Assembly (NCBI GenBank): GCA_031976225.1
Contig: DALYLQ010000001.1
Span: forward strand, 1 to 64,000
Direction: 5' to 3'
Source: UBA10646 sp003456175
GTDB lineage: Bacteria; Bacteroidota; Bacteroidia; Chitinophagales; Chitinophagaceae
Length of the DNA stretch: 64,000 nt
Part shown: positions 62,270 through 64,000 of the stretch, piece by piece
Layout of the letters: each line of letters starts with the position of its first letter
How positions within the stretch are numbered: position 1 is the first letter of the stretch
The notes under the pieces: generated by a model
Database searches by the model: none
Seen by the model: only the letters and a program-made list of their open reading frames with translations
Told to the model about the DNA's origin: nothing
Translations under genes and position numbers: made by a program

Positions 62270-64000
62270 ATGAAGAAGATTTTGCTATCGGTTGCGGTGC
62301 TATTATCGGTACTTCGCAGCTTTGCCGATGAAGGCATGTGGATTCCGCTGTTGCTAGGCCAGCAAGTGTATAAGGATATGGTGAAGCGTGGTTTAAAGCT
62401 AAAGCCCGAGCAACTTTACAGCATTAACAAAGCAAGTATTAAAGATGCCATTATTATTTTCGGCGGTGGTTGTACCGGCGAAATTGTAAGTAACCAAGGA
62501 TTGATTTTTACCAACCACCACTGCGGTTACGATGCTATTGCTACCGCAAGCTCAGTAGAAAACAACTACCTGCGAGATGGTTTTTGGGCCGCTGAAAAGA
62601 GCAAAGAAATTCCTACCAGCCTTACGGTAAAATTTTTGAATCGGATTGAAGATGTTACTGCACGTGTAAATGCAGAGCTTGGTAATAGTGTTGGTGCAGA
62701 ACGCTTAAAAAAGCAAGATGCTATCACTAAAAAAATTATTGATGAAGTAGTTGGTACCGATGAGTTTAAAAGTGCTGTTGTAGCAAGCATGTTTAAAGGC
62801 AATCAGTTTTTTTTATACGTGTACGATGTATTTAAAGATGTTCGCTTTGTAGGTACTCCGCCCGAAAGCATAGGAAAGTTTGGTGGCGATACCGATAACT
62901 GGGAGTGGCCCCGCCACACCGGCGATTTTAGTGTGTTTCGTGTGTATGCCGGTAAAGACAATAAGCCTGCTGCTTATAATAAAGACAATGTGCCTTACAC
63001 GCCTAAATACTTTTTACCTGTAAGTATCAAAGGTTTGAACGATGGCGATTATGCCATGATTTTTGGTTACCCAGGTGGTACTAACCGCTACGAAACCAGC
63101 TATGGCGTTAAGCTTAAAACAGATATTGAAAACCCAACACTCGTAAAGCTGCGTGACATGCGTTTGAAATACATGTACGCCGAAATGATTAAAGACCCCG
63201 CCGTGAAATTGCAGTTAGCTAGCAGTTATGCTGGTATTGCCAATTACTGGAAGTTTTTTGATGGCGAGAAAAAACAACTTCTAAAGTTTGATACCTACGG
63301 ACAAAAACAAAAAGCCGAATCCGAGTTTATAACATGGGCTAAGGGTAAGCCTGAGTTTGAAAATGTATTCAGTGAATATGCTAAAATATACGATGCTTGG
63401 AGGCCTTATGCCGAATACCGCACCTACATTACAGAAGGTATTCAAGGTAGCCCGCTCATTCGTTTTGTAGCCTCATGGCGTGGCGTTTTAAATCGTTTGA
63501 TGATGAAGGATAATAACCCTGAAGCCATCAAAAAAATGCTCGCACAAGCCGATGCGGCCCGCAAAGCATTCTTAGAAAGTGAAAATAAAAAAAGCGATCA
63601 AAATATCTTGGCTACAGCGCTTAGCATGTTTAATAGCGATGTAGACCCAAGCTTGCACCCGAAAGATTTCTATGCCAACTTATTTGCCAAATACAGTAGC
63701 ATTGAAACCAATCCTTACAAACAATTTGCTGCCGACGTATTTGAAAATACGATGGTGTTCGACGATGCTAAATGGAAGGTTTTTGTAGAAAAGCCAACTG
63801 CCGGTGCTATTGCCAACGACCCTGCCTATAAAGTAGCTAATGCATTTGTGGTAGAGTATGCCACCAAAGTAGCACCGAAGTATCAAGAGTTCATGGAGAA
63901 AAATGCCGAATTAGGTCGTTTGTACCTGAAAGGTATCATGCAAATGAACCCCGAAAAAGTGGCCAAAATGTATCCCGATGCCAATTTCACTATGCGTACC
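62270..64000 (+). CDS. S46 family dipeptidyl peptidase (N-terminal 577 residues)
   Basis: A partial gene; the frame is open to the window edge. A signal peptide (MKKILLSVAVLLSVLRSFA) precedes DEGMWIPLLLGQ. The chymotrypsin-like catalytic His is in TNHHCGYDAI. GKFGGDTDNWEWPRHTGDFSVFRVY follows (Asp region), as in DPP7 and DPP11 of Bacteroidota. The catalytic Ser and the residue that separates DPP7 from DPP11 lie outside. The enzyme trims dipeptides from peptides in the periplasm. A word copy at 62620 reads LTVK. Confidence 0.93.
   Translation, partial: MKKILLSVAVLLSVLRSFADEGMWIPLLLGQQVYKDMVKRGLKLKPEQLYSINKASIKDAIIIFGGGCTGEIVSNQGLIFTNHHCGYDAIATASSVENNYLRDGFWAAEKSKEIPTSLTVKFLNRIEDVTARVNAELGNSVGAERLKKQDAITKKIIDEVVGTDEFKSAVVASMFKGNQFFLYVYDVFKDVRFVGTPPESIGKFGGDTDNWEWPRHTGDFSVFRVYAGKDNKPAAYNKDNVPYTPKYFLPVSIKGLNDGDYAMIFGYPGGTNRYETSYGVKLKTDIENPTLVKLRDMRLKYMYAEMIKDPAVKLQLASSYAGIANYWKFFDGEKKQLLKFDTYGQKQKAESEFITWAKGKPEFENVFSEYAKIYDAWRPYAEYRTYITEGIQGSPLIRFVASWRGVLNRLMMKDNNPEAIKKMLAQADAARKAFLESENKKSDQNILATALSMFNSDVDPSLHPKDFYANLFAKYSSIETNPYKQFAADVFENTMVFDDAKWKVFVEKPTAGAIANDPAYKVANAFVVEYATKVAPKYQEFMEKNAELGRLYLKGIMQMNPEKVAKMYPDANFTMRT

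Noticed and set aside
2464..62631. Dispersed word as a Chi- or KOPS-like polar signal
   Set aside because: The two orientations are about equal across the window, while such signals are strand-biased along a replichore.
2464..62631. Dispersed word as a CRISPR array or transposon end
   Set aside because: Spacing is irregular, copies sit in frame inside conserved genes, and no spacers, cas genes, transposase or target duplications are seen.

Overview
The window looks like chromosomal DNA of a member of the Bacteroidota, most likely Chitinophagaceae or a close relative. Support comes from the Bacteroidota-type arginine operon with an ArgF'-type N-acylornithine carbamoyltransferase, the gliding genes gldA, gldD and gldE, DUF5606, S46 and M16 peptidases, SusC-like TonB receptor architecture, Bacteroidota promoters of the TAnnTTTG type (many directly at the start codon), and the near absence of Shine-Dalgarno sequences. 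No rRNA, tRNA, CRISPR array, transposase or prophage gene was seen. Two short N runs (11577-11586 and 33183-33193) mark a draft assembly.

Layout. 1-6.9 kb: end of an unknown gene, a secreted GH65-type glycosidase, a lipoprotein, a POT peptide transporter, obg and two tiny minus-strand genes. 7-12.2 kb: a glycosyltransferase, nadE, a DUF5606 protein and an M3 peptidase. 12.6-21 kb: a compact eight-gene arginine operon (GNAT acyltransferase, argG, argC, argD, argF', argB, argE, argH). 21-25.4 kb, minus strand: a PAS/HisKA protein without ATPase domain, an amidase, murA and a DMT transporter. 25.4-28.8 kb: Lon-N protein, coaX, an outer-membrane barrel and lptC. 28.8-37.2 kb: two sensor kinases (one with a response regulator), an aldehyde dehydrogenase, tadA, asnB and a trans-sulfuration enzyme. 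37.4-44.4 kb: the conserved Bacteroidota block rng / COX24-like micro-protein / TPR protein / HU, divergent from mutY-ssb-gldE-gldD. 44.4-50.7 kb: DUF3109, lutB, a polysaccharide deacetylase, a degenerate arginase-fold protein, gldA and a histone-H1-like Lys/Ala protein. 51-56.8 kb: a JmjC-like cupin, comB, an active/inactive M16 peptidase pair, a di-haem cytochrome peroxidase and a GroES-like protein. 56.9-61.5 kb: a probable metal-uptake locus (Cys-rich protein, His-rich micro-protein, TonB receptor, PepSY membrane protein broken by an in-frame TGA). The window ends in a DUF2975 protein and the first 577 codons of an S46 dipeptidyl peptidase.

The most striking feature is not a gene. A 14-bp word, CCTTACGGTAAATG (reverse CATTTACCGTAAGG), occurs about 20 times exactly and about 50 times with one or two changes, roughly once per 1.3 kb, on both strands, inside genes and between them. 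Inside genes it is read in all six frames. In the two frames where the exact word would create a TAA stop, every internal copy carries the CAA variant; the single exact copy in such a frame supplies the natural stop codon of argD. Intergenic copies often form inverted pairs at gene ends. Density, strand balance and pairing resemble the DNA-uptake sequences of Neisseria and Pasteurellaceae. I know of no such system described for this phylum, so this is the main candidate for something new; a methylation or DNA-binding-protein target is the main alternative.
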